A stretch of DNA of 64,000 nt from JAVBMV01 sp031552145 (GCA_031552145.1 JAVBMV010000006.1:144338-208337); one strand, 5' to 3'; shown: positions 1-8,920, numbered from the stretch's first letter. Program-made: numbers and translations. The notes: generated by a model not told the origin, from the sequence alone.

Positions 1-988
1 AATCACCGGGCCCCTCGCGCCACTCGCCCTCTCGCGCGGTGGACGCGTTGGGTGCGACCTCCCAGTAGGAGTCGAAGGCCCTGAAGTGATCGATCCGGAG
101 CAGATCGCACTGTCTGAGGGAGGCCTTCAGGCGCCCGATCCACCACGAGTAGCCCTGCGCGCGGCTCTGCTCCCAATCGTAGACAGGGTTGCCCCAGAGC
201 TGTCCATCCTGAGAAAAGTAGTCAGGAGGGACCCCGGCGCGGGCGCCGGGGCTGCCGTCGGAGTTGAGCTTGAAGAGCGAGGCGCTGGCCCAGACATCGG
301 CGCTGTCGGCGGCGGCGTAGATGGGCAGGTCGCCGATGAGCGCGACGCCGCGGCCGGCGGCGTGCGCCCGCAGAGAGGCCAGCTGCTCGAAGAAGCGGAA
401 CTGGATATAGCGCTCCACCGCCAGTTCGCGCGCGAGGGAGGCGCGCGCGGCGGCAAGGGCGCCGCTCTCCCTACGGGCAAGCTCACGGGGCCACTTCCAC
501 CAAGCCTCCTTGCCAAACTTGCTTCGCAGCGCGGCGAAGAGCGCCCAGTCCTCGAGCCAATGCGCCTCCGCGTCGCAAAAGCGGACGAAGGCCATCCGTT
601 CCTCCCCTGGCCTCTGCCGGGTGCGCTCGAGGAAACGGCTTGCCGCCAAGGTGAGGAGCCTCCCCCTCTGTCGCTCGATCTCCGCGTAGTCGACGACCGC
701 GCGCTCTTGCGGTGTGCACGCCGACTCGAGATCGCCGCTCGTCAGGTCGCCCGCGCGCGCCAAGCGCTCGAGTCCCACGAGCCAAGGCGAGCCCGCCCAA
801 GAAGAGGAGGCAGCATAGGGACAGCCCCCGTTGGGAGGGCCCAGCGGAAGGAGCTGCCAATAACGCTGCCCCGCGGCACAGAGAAAATCCACGAAGCGCT
901 CGGCCTCGTCTCCCAGCTCTCCAATACCGTAGGGGCCAGGGAGGCTGGTCAGGTGGAGGAGAATTCCGGCTGAGCGGGGTAGAGCCAT
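1..988 (-). CDS. malQ: 4-alpha-glucanotransferase, GH77 (3' end beyond window)
   Basis: Amylomaltase transfers alpha-1,4-glucan segments between maltodextrins in the cytoplasm. The first 329 codons are present. The protein starts MALPRSAGILLHLTSLPGPY, the typical family N-terminus, followed by GQRYWQLLPLGPP, the DLPIYAAADSADVW block near residue 240 and LRIDHFRAFDSYWE near residue 298. The Asp in that last motif is the known GH77 nucleophile. The acid/base Glu and third carboxylate would lie past the window edge. The ATG at 988 gives the full family N-terminus. It is divergent from the lyase-like gene at 1121. With glgB at 33909 it suggests glycogen/maltodextrin metabolism. Confidence 0.93.
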   Translation of the reverse strand, partial: MALPRSAGILLHLTSLPGPYGIGELGDEAERFVDFLCAAGQRYWQLLPLGPPNGGCPYAASSSWAGSPWLVGLERLARAGDLTSGDLESACTPQERAVVDYAEIERQRGRLLTLAASRFLERTRQRPGEERMAFVRFCDAEAHWLEDWALFAALRSKFGKEAWWKWPRELARRESGALAAARASLARELAVERYIQFRFFEQLASLRAHAAGRGVALIGDLPIYAAADSADVWASASLFKLNSDGSPGARAGVPPDYFSQDGQLWGNPVYDWEQSRAQGYSWWIGRLKASLRQCDLLRIDHFRAFDSYWEVAPNASTAREGEWREGPGD

Positions 989-1120
989 CGGTGCGAACCT
1001 CCAAGTGCTTGGTTACAAGGCGAGTGCATTTTCGCGATTTCGCGCTCGCCGTCGAGCCCCAAGGCAGCCATAGGCCAAGGACCAAAGGGGCACCTTATGG
1101 TTTCGGCAAAGGAGCACGAA

Positions 1121-2527
1121 ATGGCTCGAATCGATCTCCCGCTCGCGCGGCTGGTGGGCATGCTCGTCTTGACACTCAGCGCGCTCAGCCCCACCGCAGG
1201 TTGCCGGACGGCGCGCACCTCGGCTCCCGAGCCTGCCGCTCCTCCTTCGACAGGCCTCGGCGGCTCGGGCGCCCTCCAAGAACCTGTCAACGAAGAGGAG
1301 GCGCAGCCCGAGACTGCGCCAGAGCCAGAGGGTGAAGAGCACGTCGGAATCTTGGAGGGCGCGGAAGAGAGCGCCGAGGTCTCGCTCTTGCCCGCGCTGC
1401 TCTTCGCCGATCCCGCGTCGCTGATGGCCGCGCGGGAGAACGCCGCACTCGATCGCTACACGCCCACCAATCAGCTTCTGCGCAGGGCCGCGGACCAGGC
1501 GCTCGCCTCCGAGAGCTTCAGCGTGATGAAGAAGAGCCAGCTTCCTCCCAGCGGTGACATTCACGACTACCTGAGCCTGGGCCGATACTGGTGGCCCGAT
1601 CCCGAGAAGTCCGACGGCCTGCCCTACATCTGGCGCGACGGCGAGATCAATCCCGAGATCTACGAGGTGCCCGACAAGCAGAACCTCCAGGAGATGATCC
1701 CGGTCGTCTCGACGCTGGCTCACGCCTTCTTCGTCTTCGACGACGCGCGCTACGCCGAGCGCGCGGCCGCATTGCTGCGCACTTTCTTTCTCGATCCCGC
1801 GACTCGTATGAACCCAAACCTAAACTATGGGCAGGTACACCGAGGCCACACCAAAATTAAGGGCGGAGGAATCGTGGATACGCGCGATTTCCCGCTTCTG
1901 CTCTCTGGAGCGAAGCTGCTGGAGATGTCACAGGCCTGGAGCGCCACCGACGCCGCCGGGCTGCGCGCTTGGTTCGAGCAGTTCCTCGAATGGCTGCAGC
2001 AGAGTCCCCAGGGGCAGGCCGAGGCCGCAACCAAGAACAATCACAAGACCTTCTATCTGGCCCAGGTTGCCGGGATCGCGGCCTTTCTCGAAAAGAACGA
2101 TCTCTTGGAGCGGCTGCTGCGCGAAGAGGGAACACAGGCGCTGGCGGATCAGATCGAGGAGGATGGCTCGATGCCGCGCGAGCTCGATCGTACCAAGCCT
2201 TTCTCCTATACGGTCTTTGGCCTGTGGGGCTTTTCGCGCTTGGCCGACCTGGGCCTACGTCACGGGATCGACCTCTGGAACGCCGAGGGGGAGGATGGCA
2301 AGGGGAGCCTCCGGCGCGCCTTCGCCTTCGCCCTTCCCTGCCTCGAGGGACGCTCCGACTGCCCCATCGAGAAGGTTGACCGTAACCGGGCAAAGGACCT
2401 CTCCTTCGCGCTCAAGCGCGCCGCCCTGGTCTATGAAGACCCCACCTGGAGCGCGTTGGCCGCGAAGCTGGCGGGGGGCGAAAGTGAGCTGCAACACCAA
2501 CTAATCGACCCGCCGATGACCCACTAA
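1121..2527 (+). CDS. Alginate-lyase family (PL5-like) lipoprotein
   Basis: Probable secreted polysaccharide lyase of the alginate lyase superfamily, 468 residues from this start. A hydrophobic segment ends in a lipobox-like TAGC, so it is likely a lipoprotein. A Pro/Glu-rich linker follows, then an alpha/alpha-toroid-like domain with HDYLSLGRYWWPDP, NLNYGQ, NNHKTFY near residue 306 and FSYTVFGLWGF. NNH resembles the catalytic Asn/His motif of AlgL-type lyases. An in-frame ATG lies 24 bases upstream (1097), but 1121 has AAGGAG six bases ahead and gives a more normal signal peptide. The true substrate (alginate or another uronan) cannot be read from the sequence. Confidence 0.8.
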   Translation: MARIDLPLARLVGMLVLTLSALSPTAGCRTARTSAPEPAAPPSTGLGGSGALQEPVNEEEAQPETAPEPEGEEHVGILEGAEESAEVSLLPALLFADPASLMAARENAALDRYTPTNQLLRRAADQALASESFSVMKKSQLPPSGDIHDYLSLGRYWWPDPEKSDGLPYIWRDGEINPEIYEVPDKQNLQEMIPVVSTLAHAFFVFDDARYAERAAALLRTFFLDPATRMNPNLNYGQVHRGHTKIKGGGIVDTRDFPLLLSGAKLLEMSQAWSATDAAGLRAWFEQFLEWLQQSPQGQAEAATKNNHKTFYLAQVAGIAAFLEKNDLLERLLREEGTQALADQIEEDGSMPRELDRTKPFSYTVFGLWGFSRLADLGLRHGIDLWNAEGEDGKGSLRRAFAFALPCLEGRSDCPIEKVDRNRAKDLSFALKRAALVYEDPTWSALAAKLAGGESELQHQLIDPPMTH

Positions 2528-2556
2528 GTTGTCGACCGGCCACTTCCAATGCTAGT

Positions 2557-2599
2557 GAGGCTCCCGCGCCGGGTGAATCCATCCTGGCCGCGGAGCCTC
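2557..2599 (+). promoter_or_regulatory. Hairpin ending at a start codon and containing its Shine-Dalgarno
   Basis: GAGGCTCC (2557-2564) pairs with GGAGCCTC (2592-2599), and after a one-base bulge GCG (2566-2568) pairs with CGC (2589-2591), leaving a 20-nt loop. The 3' arm contains the GGAG that is the likely Shine-Dalgarno of the gene starting at 2601. It could repress translation, or it could be a U-tail-less terminator for the upstream lyase gene. Confidence 0.5.
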
Positions 2600-2600
2600 G

Positions 2601-3449
2601 ATGCCTCTCTTCCGAAGATGCGATGGAGACCTCATCACCGACGAGCCGCTCGTCCGGCGGATGATGCCCTACCTCATGCCGCGCAGAAGCGACTCGCTCG
2701 TCTTCTTCGAGCAAGAGATCGATGTCACCGCGCTGCTTGCGCACCTCGAGCAGCTCAACGAGGGGCGGCCGGAGGAGGAGCGGCTCTCCTTTTTCGGCGC
2801 CGCGCTCTGCGGTGTCGCGCGCGTGATGGGGCAGCGCCCGAAGATGAACCGCTTCATCGTGGGGCGCCATGTCTATCAGCGCCGGAAGATCGAATTCTCG
2901 TTCGGCATCAAGAAGCGGATGACGGACGACGCGCCGCTCTCGATGATGAAGCTGGGCTTCCAGCCGGATGACACGCTCCAGACAGTTGCCGAGCGGCTCC
3001 GGGGCGCGCTCTCTTTTGGGCGATGCGAGAAGCGCTCGAAGAGCGAGCGCGAGATGACCCTCGCCCTGAAGCTCCCTCCCCCCATGCTTCGGTTCGGGAT
3101 GTGGCTGATCAACCGGCTCGATCGGCTCAACCTGCTTCCAAAATTCATGATCGAAGCGGATGAACTCTACACCTCCGCCACCATCGCGAACCTCGGCAGC
3201 GTCGGGATTGGCGCGCCCTTTCACCATCTCTACGAGTGGGGAACCTGCTCCATCTTCGGCGCCATCGGAATCATCGAGAAGCGGGAGCGGGCGACGGGCG
3301 ACGGGCGGACCGAAACGCGGCAGGTCGTCACGTTCCGTTGGACCTTCGACGAACGGGCCGCGGAGGGGCTCTACTGCGCCAAGGCGCTCAACCTCTTCAA
3401 AGCATATCTAGAGAGTCCGTCGATTTTGGAGCACCCGCCGGAGCGATAG
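2601..3449 (+). CDS. Stand-alone 2-oxoacid dehydrogenase E2-like acyltransferase domain
   Basis: 282 residues with the chloramphenicol acetyltransferase/E2 catalytic fold: DVTALLAHLEQLN, LSFFGAALCGVARVM, IATIANLGSVGIGAPFHHLYEWG-type segments and a C-terminal FRWTFDERAAEG. There is no lipoyl or peripheral-subunit binding domain, so it is not a normal E2 of a pyruvate-type complex. The position of the usual catalytic DHRxxDG reads DERAAEG: His is replaced by Glu and Asp by Glu. It may act as a different acyltransferase or be non-catalytic. GGAG sits five bases before the ATG, inside a hairpin. Neighbours give no clear pathway. Confidence 0.75.
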   Translation: MPLFRRCDGDLITDEPLVRRMMPYLMPRRSDSLVFFEQEIDVTALLAHLEQLNEGRPEEERLSFFGAALCGVARVMGQRPKMNRFIVGRHVYQRRKIEFSFGIKKRMTDDAPLSMMKLGFQPDDTLQTVAERLRGALSFGRCEKRSKSEREMTLALKLPPPMLRFGMWLINRLDRLNLLPKFMIEADELYTSATIANLGSVGIGAPFHHLYEWGTCSIFGAIGIIEKRERATGDGRTETRQVVTFRWTFDERAAEGLYCAKALNLFKAYLESPSILEHPPER

Positions 3450-3486
3450 CTCGACTTCTCGCGCGGGGCGCAGCTATTCTTCGCCC

Positions 3487-4596
3487 GTGCCTCCCTCCGC
3501 CCAAAAGATCCTCTTCTGCGTACGCCCGGATCTGGAGGAGCATGTCGGTGGCGACACGATCCAGATTTTGAGGACAAAGCGCGAGCTGGAGCGGAGCGGC
3601 CACCACGTCTCACTCTGTGGCGAGCCACACCTTCCGCGGGGAAGCTTCGATCTGGCGCACCTGTGGCATCTGGGTCGGGCAGAGAGCTACATCGCGGCGC
3701 GTGCCTGCGACAAGAGCTCTCTCCCCTTCGTCATCTCGACCATCTATTGGCCCACGGAGGAGTACGCTCGGCACGGAAACGTAGGGCTGCTCAAGCTCCT
3801 CCATGGCGCGCTCTCCTCGTCCCGCGCCGAACAGGCGAAGGACTGCGTGCGCGCGCTGCAGGCGCCCGGCGCGTGGAGAGTCGCCATGGCCAAGGCCGCC
3901 CTGCTGACTCCGCTCGAGCGGATGCGCTGGATCTTGAAGCGAGCGCGCGTGCTGCTCCCCAACTCTCACGCCGAGGCGCGGATGCTCGAGCGCTTCGGAG
4001 TCGAGCTTTCTGGACGGCTCGCCATCGTCGTCAACGCAACAGATGCTCCCTCCGCACACGCGGAGCGTGGCGCGGCCGAGGCGTTGCCGGCTTCATTTCT
4101 GCTCAGCGTGGGCAGGATCGAGCCCAGGAAGAATCAGCTCGCGCTGCTGCGCGCGCTCAGGGGAATGGAGCTACCGCTGGTCCTCGTAGGCGGCATTGGG
4201 AAGCATCACGCCTCCTATTACTCGAAGCTTGTCTCGGATTCTGGAATGCGAGCCATACACGTCTCACCGCGCGCGCGACCGCAGCTCGATGCGCTCTACA
4301 GCACCTGCGAGGCGCACATCGCGCCCGCCTGGTACGAGACGCCGGGCCTCGCCAGCCTGGAGGCGGCGGCGGCGGGCGCACGCATCGTCACCACCGATCG
4401 GGGGGGTACGCGCGAGTACTTCGGAGCAGAGGCGACCTATCTCGACCCCTCCGACGATGCCTCCATCCGGAGCGCGGTGGAGCGAGCATTGGCGCGCCCG
4501 CGTTCGGAGGCCCTGCGCGAGCGCGTGTCGCGCGAGTTCTGCTGGGAGCGCGCCGCCGCGCAGACGGTCGAGGCCTACAGGACGGCGCTCTCATGA
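3487..4596 (+). CDS. Glycosyltransferase, GT4-like (GT-B fold)
   Basis: Retaining-type glycosyltransferase, 369 residues, probably cytoplasmic and building a surface glycan. The N-terminal half has HVGGDTIQILRTKRELERSG, a typical acceptor-side opening. The C-terminal nucleotide-sugar domain has LLSVGRIEPRKNQLALLRAL and WYETPGLASLEAAAAG, the E-x7-E type motif. GTG start at 3487. First gene of a five-gene overlapping operon; its TGA overlaps the next ATG (ATGA at 4593). Donor sugar not determinable. Confidence 0.88.
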   Translation: MPPSAQKILFCVRPDLEEHVGGDTIQILRTKRELERSGHHVSLCGEPHLPRGSFDLAHLWHLGRAESYIAARACDKSSLPFVISTIYWPTEEYARHGNVGLLKLLHGALSSSRAEQAKDCVRALQAPGAWRVAMAKAALLTPLERMRWILKRARVLLPNSHAEARMLERFGVELSGRLAIVVNATDAPSAHAERGAAEALPASFLLSVGRIEPRKNQLALLRALRGMELPLVLVGGIGKHHASYYSKLVSDSGMRAIHVSPRARPQLDALYSTCEAHIAPAWYETPGLASLEAAAAGARIVTTDRGGTREYFGAEATYLDPSDDASIRSAVERALARPRSEALRERVSREFCWERAAAQTVEAYRTALS

Positions 4597-5780
4597 ACGC
4601 GGTCGCGGCGGCGCCAAGGCCTGCTCCCCGACGCCCCTTCGAAGGAAGGGCGATCGCCTTCTTCTCCGCGGTTCCGTGGGACTTCGCGCTCGCCGGGAGG
4701 ACTCGTTCGTTGGCGCTGGGGCTCTCACGCCTGGGCGCCGCCGTTACCTTCGTGGAGCCACCCTCGCGCCCCAAGAGCGCGCACGGCGCGAAGCAGATGC
4801 TTTTCGGCGTCACGCGTCTGGAGGAGGGGGTGCCGGTGCTACCGCTCGCGCCGACGATCTGGCGGCTCGTCGATCACTTTCCGCTGCTCCCCTCGTTCGC
4901 GGATCGGCTCTCCCGCGCCCGCCTCTCGCGCCTACTGCCCCGCGCGAACGAGACCACGGCGGTCGTCTCCACGCCGCGCTGGGCTCCCGTGCTCGAGGAC
5001 CTGGAGTTCGAGGCGCTCTTTTACGATTGCATCGACGACTTGGCAGTCCACGCGAGCGCCGCGCGGCTCCCCGCCTTCGAGCTGTGGGAGCGTGAGCTGA
5101 TTTCGCGCGCGCGCGGAAGCTTCGCCGTCACCCCCTCGCTCGTCGAGCGGCTTACGCGGCGAGGTGCCAAGAACGTTCTTCGGCACGGCAACGGCGTCGC
5201 CTGCGAGGCCTTTGCGACCTGCGCCGCAACGCCGCCGCCTCATGCTGGTAGAAAACGCCTGGGTTACCTGGGGGCACTCTACGATTGGGTGGACTTCGCC
5301 CTGCTTACAGCGGTGGCGAAGCGCTTCGCTGACTGCGAGTTGCTGTTGATAGGCCCCACTTCCCGCGGCTCTGTCGCCCGCGACCTCGCCGCGCTCCGAG
5401 CGCTCCCCAACGTGAGATTGCCCGGTTACCTTCCCTACTCCGAGGTGCCGCGGGCGATGGCGAGCTTCGATGTCGCCCTCATTCCCTTCAAGGAGGGACC
5501 GGTAGCGAGAGGCGCCGATCCTATCAAGATCTATGAATACTTCGCCGCGGGGAGGCCGGTCGTGACAACACCGGTGAGCGACGCCGAGCAGCTCGTGCCG
5601 CTGCTCTATTCCGCGAGCGGCGAGGCCGCCTTCTGCGCCGCGATCGAGCAGGCGCTGGCCGAGAGAACCTCCGGGGAGGGGGAGGCGCTCGCGCGAGCGC
5701 GCAAGGAGTTCGCGGCGCGCCACGACTGGGCGGCGAGGGCCGAGAGTATGGGTCACCACCTTTTCAGAGGCGTAGCGTGA
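4593..5780 (+). CDS. Glycosyltransferase, GT-B fold
   Basis: 395 residues. The N-terminal segment (IAFFSAVPWDFALAGRTRSL) and the C-terminal segment (LGYLGALYDWVDFALL, IPFKEGPVARGADPIKIYEY, FAAGRPVVTTPV) are typical of GT4-like enzymes used in exopolysaccharide and O-antigen assembly. The open frame extends much further upstream, but that part lies over the previous gene in another frame. The ATG overlapping the preceding TGA is chosen. Probably translationally coupled to both neighbours. The transferred sugar is unknown. Confidence 0.86.
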   Translation: MNAVAAAPRPAPRRPFEGRAIAFFSAVPWDFALAGRTRSLALGLSRLGAAVTFVEPPSRPKSAHGAKQMLFGVTRLEEGVPVLPLAPTIWRLVDHFPLLPSFADRLSRARLSRLLPRANETTAVVSTPRWAPVLEDLEFEALFYDCIDDLAVHASAARLPAFELWERELISRARGSFAVTPSLVERLTRRGAKNVLRHGNGVACEAFATCAATPPPHAGRKRLGYLGALYDWVDFALLTAVAKRFADCELLLIGPTSRGSVARDLAALRALPNVRLPGYLPYSEVPRAMASFDVALIPFKEGPVARGADPIKIYEYFAAGRPVVTTPVSDAEQLVPLLYSASGEAAFCAAIEQALAERTSGEGEALARARKEFAARHDWAARAESMGHHLFRGVA

Positions 5781-7057
5781 GCGGCAGGCCGCGGCAGGAA
5801 CAGAGAGAAGGAGCGAGCTTCGTCACCTCTGCTTTGCGAGAGTTGGGAGTAAAGGCGCGCTCCGAGCTACGTTCGAGGCTCTTCCAGAAGCTCCCATTCG
5901 CCCTCACCGAAACCGCGCGGCTCGGCACCCTCGATCCCTTCGTCGCGCGCGCCCTGGCGCTGCAGAGCACGGCCAGCGGCCACCATCTGCTCCTCCTCGC
6001 GCATGGACCCATGGGGGGACCCGAGTGGCCCGAGCGCGCCTCGGCCCTCGCCTGGCAGCTGCTCGCGCGAAACCATCGAGTCACCTTTGTCTTCGGTGGC
6101 GGGAAACACGATCGAAGAGAGGCGCTCAGGGCTCCAGCGCACGAGAACTTGACCTACCTGCCGCTCGGGGAGTTTTCGGCTCGCCGCTTCGCGATGGAGC
6201 GCGGCAAGCGCGAGCGCATCGCCGCGCTCGCCTTCGCGCCTCTGCCCGAGTATGCGCCCATCATGCGCTACCTGAGCGACGCTGGCGCAACCACGCTCTA
6301 TGATTGCTCGGAACTCTGGAGCTTCCACCCGGGGAAGTCCGGGGCCTCGGCGCACGCCGAGCGGCGCCTCTGGGCGGAGGCACACTGGGTCACCGCCACG
6401 ACGAGGGCGCTGGCGGCGGTCATTTCACTTCGTGCAGGGCGCGAGCCAGCCCTCCTTCCCAACGGCTTCGATGGGGCGCTCTTCAAGCCAGCAGCACCAG
6501 TCCGAGGGAAACGGAGAAACGCGGCGCCACGCGCTCGGTTCCCCGAGGTGCTCTCGACGGAGAGCGCCGGCCAAATCGCCATCTGCCCTGTGAAGAGCAA
6601 GCCCGGCCATCAACTCGATTGGGGCGTCCTGGAGTCCTTCGCGCGCATGCGCCCGGAGTGGAAGCTCATCGCGACTGAACGTCCTCCTTCTTCGAAAGCG
6701 CGCCTGCCGAACAATCTCCTCTTCGCGGACCTTCCGCGCGCCTCGGCGCCAGCGCTCTTCGAGAGCGCGGCGCTCGCGCTCTTCCCCTACAGGGCCGATG
6801 GCGGCGAAGCAGCCAGGTTGCCGCCGGAGCTCTTCGAGGCGCTCTCCATGGGGCTGCCGGTCGGAAGTACTGGCCTCGCTCCCGGGCGACCTCCCGCGCA
6901 GTGGCCGATCGTAAACGCGAGAAGCCGCGATGAGTTGGCGGAGACAGCCGGCACGCTCCCATCCGCGCGCGCCAAGGGAAAGTGGCTCGAGCGGTTCAGG
7001 CGGCAGGAGAGCTGGGAGGCGCGATGCGCGCGGCTGGAAGAACTGCTCGTCTTATGA
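5777..7057 (+). CDS. Glycosyltransferase-like protein, GT-B fold
   Basis: 426 residues with GTG start overlapping the previous stop (GTGA). Recognisable pieces are LLLLAHGPMGGPEWPERA, LYDCSELWSFHPG, LPNGFDGALFKP and the C-terminal LPPELFEALSMGLPVGSTG, matching the layout of GT-B glycosyltransferases. It is more divergent than the two genes before it: the donor-site Glu/Gly motif is less canonical, and residues 1-70 have no obvious match. It belongs to the polysaccharide operon by overlap with both neighbours. Confidence 0.72.
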   Translation: MSGRPRQEQREGASFVTSALRELGVKARSELRSRLFQKLPFALTETARLGTLDPFVARALALQSTASGHHLLLLAHGPMGGPEWPERASALAWQLLARNHRVTFVFGGGKHDRREALRAPAHENLTYLPLGEFSARRFAMERGKRERIAALAFAPLPEYAPIMRYLSDAGATTLYDCSELWSFHPGKSGASAHAERRLWAEAHWVTATTRALAAVISLRAGREPALLPNGFDGALFKPAAPVRGKRRNAAPRARFPEVLSTESAGQIAICPVKSKPGHQLDWGVLESFARMRPEWKLIATERPPSSKARLPNNLLFADLPRASAPALFESAALALFPYRADGGEAARLPPELFEALSMGLPVGSTGLAPGRPPAQWPIVNARSRDELAETAGTLPSARAKGKWLERFRRQESWEARCARLEELLVL

Positions 7058-7878
7058 GTGGGCTCGTTGTCCCGCCACCCCTGGCCAAGGTAAAACGCGG
7101 GCCCATGCTTCTAGAGCTGCTCTCCAAACGCGACATCCTCTCGACGCTCGTCGAGAAGGACTTCAAGTCCCGCTACAAGGCGAAGGCGCTGGGCCGCCTC
7201 TGGTCCATCGCCGACCCGATGATGACGGTGATCATCTTCACTATCGTCTTCGAGTACATCCTGAAGGTAGGGCAGCCCTATTTTCCCATCTTCCTGCTGC
7301 TCGCCGTCACTCCCCACCGCTTCTTCTCCAACTCAATGAACGCGGCGGCGAGCTCGGTCTGGGACAACGCCTCGCTGGTGAAGCGCGTCGCCTTCCCCAG
7401 GGCCTTCCTCCCCATCGCGACGGTGCTCTCGCACGCGCGCCATTTCTTCATCGAGCTAACGCTCGTCATCCTTCTCTTCATCCTCTTTCCAAAGGCGCTG
7501 GTCCCCTCCTGGAACATTCTCTATCTCGTCCCGCTCTTCTTATTACTGGTGCTCTATTGCCTCGGGGCTTCTTTCCTAGTCTCCGCGCTCAATGTGCGCT
7601 ACAGGGACACCTCCTACATCATCAATAGTCTCCTTCTAATCCTCTACTGGCTCTCCCCCATCTTCTATTCCTTCTCGATCGTGCCCCCCGATGCCGCCCG
7701 ATTCATGATGCTTAATCCCATGGTGGGGATCGCCGAGGGATTCCGCGCGGTTCTGCTCGCGGGTAAGGCACCCGACTTCACCTTGACCCTCGCCTCCCTC
7801 TGCGTCGCATCCCTGCTCTTCGTCGTTGGCCTCACCACTTTCCGCCGGTCAGAACATGACTTCGCCGATTATCTCTAG
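7054..7878 (+). CDS. ABC-2 type polysaccharide export permease (Wzm/TagG-like)
   Basis: Inner-membrane permease of an ABC exporter moving a lipid-linked polysaccharide to the periplasm. 274 residues from the ATG that overlaps the previous TGA. After a short cytoplasmic stretch with VEKDFKSRYKAKALGRLWS, a family hallmark, there are about six hydrophobic segments, including MMTVIIFTIVFEYIL, IELTLVILLFILFP, YLVPLFLLLVLYCLG and LLLILYWLSPIFYSF. A longer frame begins at 6982, but that part lies inside the preceding gene. It overlaps the ATPase gene by 23 bases. Confidence 0.9.
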   Translation: MSGLVVPPPLAKVKRGPMLLELLSKRDILSTLVEKDFKSRYKAKALGRLWSIADPMMTVIIFTIVFEYILKVGQPYFPIFLLLAVTPHRFFSNSMNAAASSVWDNASLVKRVAFPRAFLPIATVLSHARHFFIELTLVILLFILFPKALVPSWNILYLVPLFLLLVLYCLGASFLVSALNVRYRDTSYIINSLLLILYWLSPIFYSFSIVPPDAARFMMLNPMVGIAEGFRAVLLAGKAPDFTLTLASLCVASLLFVVGLTTFRRSEHDFADYL

Positions 7879-8920
7879 CGAGCTGAGCGCACGCCCGCCC
7901 GCGCCGCCAGAGCGCCTTGCTAAACCCTTCGAGGGCGCGCCTGTCGTCATCGAAGCGAGCATGATCGGGAAGCGGTACGAGATGCACCGCCACCGTACCA
8001 TCCTGCTGAAGAACATCTGGACCGCGGCCACGGGGCAGGCCACCAAGAACTATTTCTGGGCGCTGCGCGACGTCAGCTTCGCGATCCGAAAAGGCGAGAC
8101 GGTGGGAATCCTCGGCGCCAACGGCGCCGGGAAGAGCACGCTGCTGACACTCGTCGCCAAGACGGCGAGGGCCACCCGTGGCGAACTCTCGGTGCAGGGG
8201 CGCATCGCGGCGCTCTTGGAGCTAGGGGCGGGCTTCCACCCAGACTTTACGGGACGAGAGAACATCCTGATCAACGGCTGCATCACGGGCTTGACGAAGG
8301 CGCAGATGATGGAGCGGATGGAGGGCATTATTGCCTTCAGCGAGCTGGGCCCCTTCATCGACGAGCCGCTCCGCAACTACTCCTCCGGCATGATGGCGCG
8401 CCTGGGCTTCTCGGTAGCAACGGCCGTCGACCCCGACATTCTGATCATCGACGAAGTGCTCGGGGTAGGCGACCAAGCCTTCCAAGGGAAGTGCCTCGCG
8501 CGCCTCAAGGAGTTCCAGGAGCGGGGTTGCACCATCGTCTATGTGAGCCACTCTACCAGCTCGGTGAAAGCGCTCTGCGACAGAGCGATCCTCATCTCAC
8601 ATGGCAAAATATTGGCCGACGGCCCCGCGCGCGAAGTATGCGACGACTATTCGCGCCGCAGCGCGGAGCAGGCGCTCGAGGTCGCCGAGTCTCCCTATGA
8701 GACCTCCAAGATTCCCCTTTGGCGTCGCCTGGCAGCCCTGGTCACGCTCGCGGCCATGATCGGCTCGATAGGCTATGTTGGCTGGCGCTATGTTCTGAAG
8801 CGCAGCGGCGAGAAGCTAGATCCCCCGGCCGGCTCCAGGCTCAACGCAGTGCAGGCGCCCGCAGGGGGCGAATCCGCCCCTGCCTCTAACGACGAGCCGT
8901 CAGCGGATCAGGCGAAGTAG
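7856..8920 (+). CDS. Polysaccharide ABC exporter ATPase (Wzt/TagH-like) with C-terminal membrane segment
   Basis: 354 residues. Walker A GANGAGKS, signature YSSGMMARLGF, Walker B ILIIDEVLGVGD and the switch His in VSHS are all intact, so it should power the permease encoded just upstream. Wzt proteins with carbohydrate-binding domains carry a soluble beta-sandwich after the ATPase. Here the ATPase is followed by a single hydrophobic segment, LAALVTLAAMIGSIGYVGW (about residues 287-309), and a roughly 40-residue hydrophilic tail. That suggests a membrane-tethered ATPase without glycan recognition. The 3' end overlaps wecB (opposite strand) by 13 bases. The ATG at 7856 is preferred to the upstream GTT-frame extension inside the permease gene. 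Confidence 0.9.
   Translation: MTSPIISSELSARPPAPPERLAKPFEGAPVVIEASMIGKRYEMHRHRTILLKNIWTAATGQATKNYFWALRDVSFAIRKGETVGILGANGAGKSTLLTLVAKTARATRGELSVQGRIAALLELGAGFHPDFTGRENILINGCITGLTKAQMMERMEGIIAFSELGPFIDEPLRNYSSGMMARLGFSVATAVDPDILIIDEVLGVGDQAFQGKCLARLKEFQERGCTIVYVSHSTSSVKALCDRAILISHGKILADGPAREVCDDYSRRSAEQALEVAESPYETSKIPLWRRLAALVTLAAMIGSIGYVGWRYVLKRSGEKLDPPAGSRLNAVQAPAGGESAPASNDEPSADQAK

Noticed and set aside
3663..4592. Upstream extension of the second glycosyltransferase frame
   Set aside because: Overlaps the first glycosyltransferase in a different frame and shows no protein-like pattern; the ATG at 4593 is the natural start.
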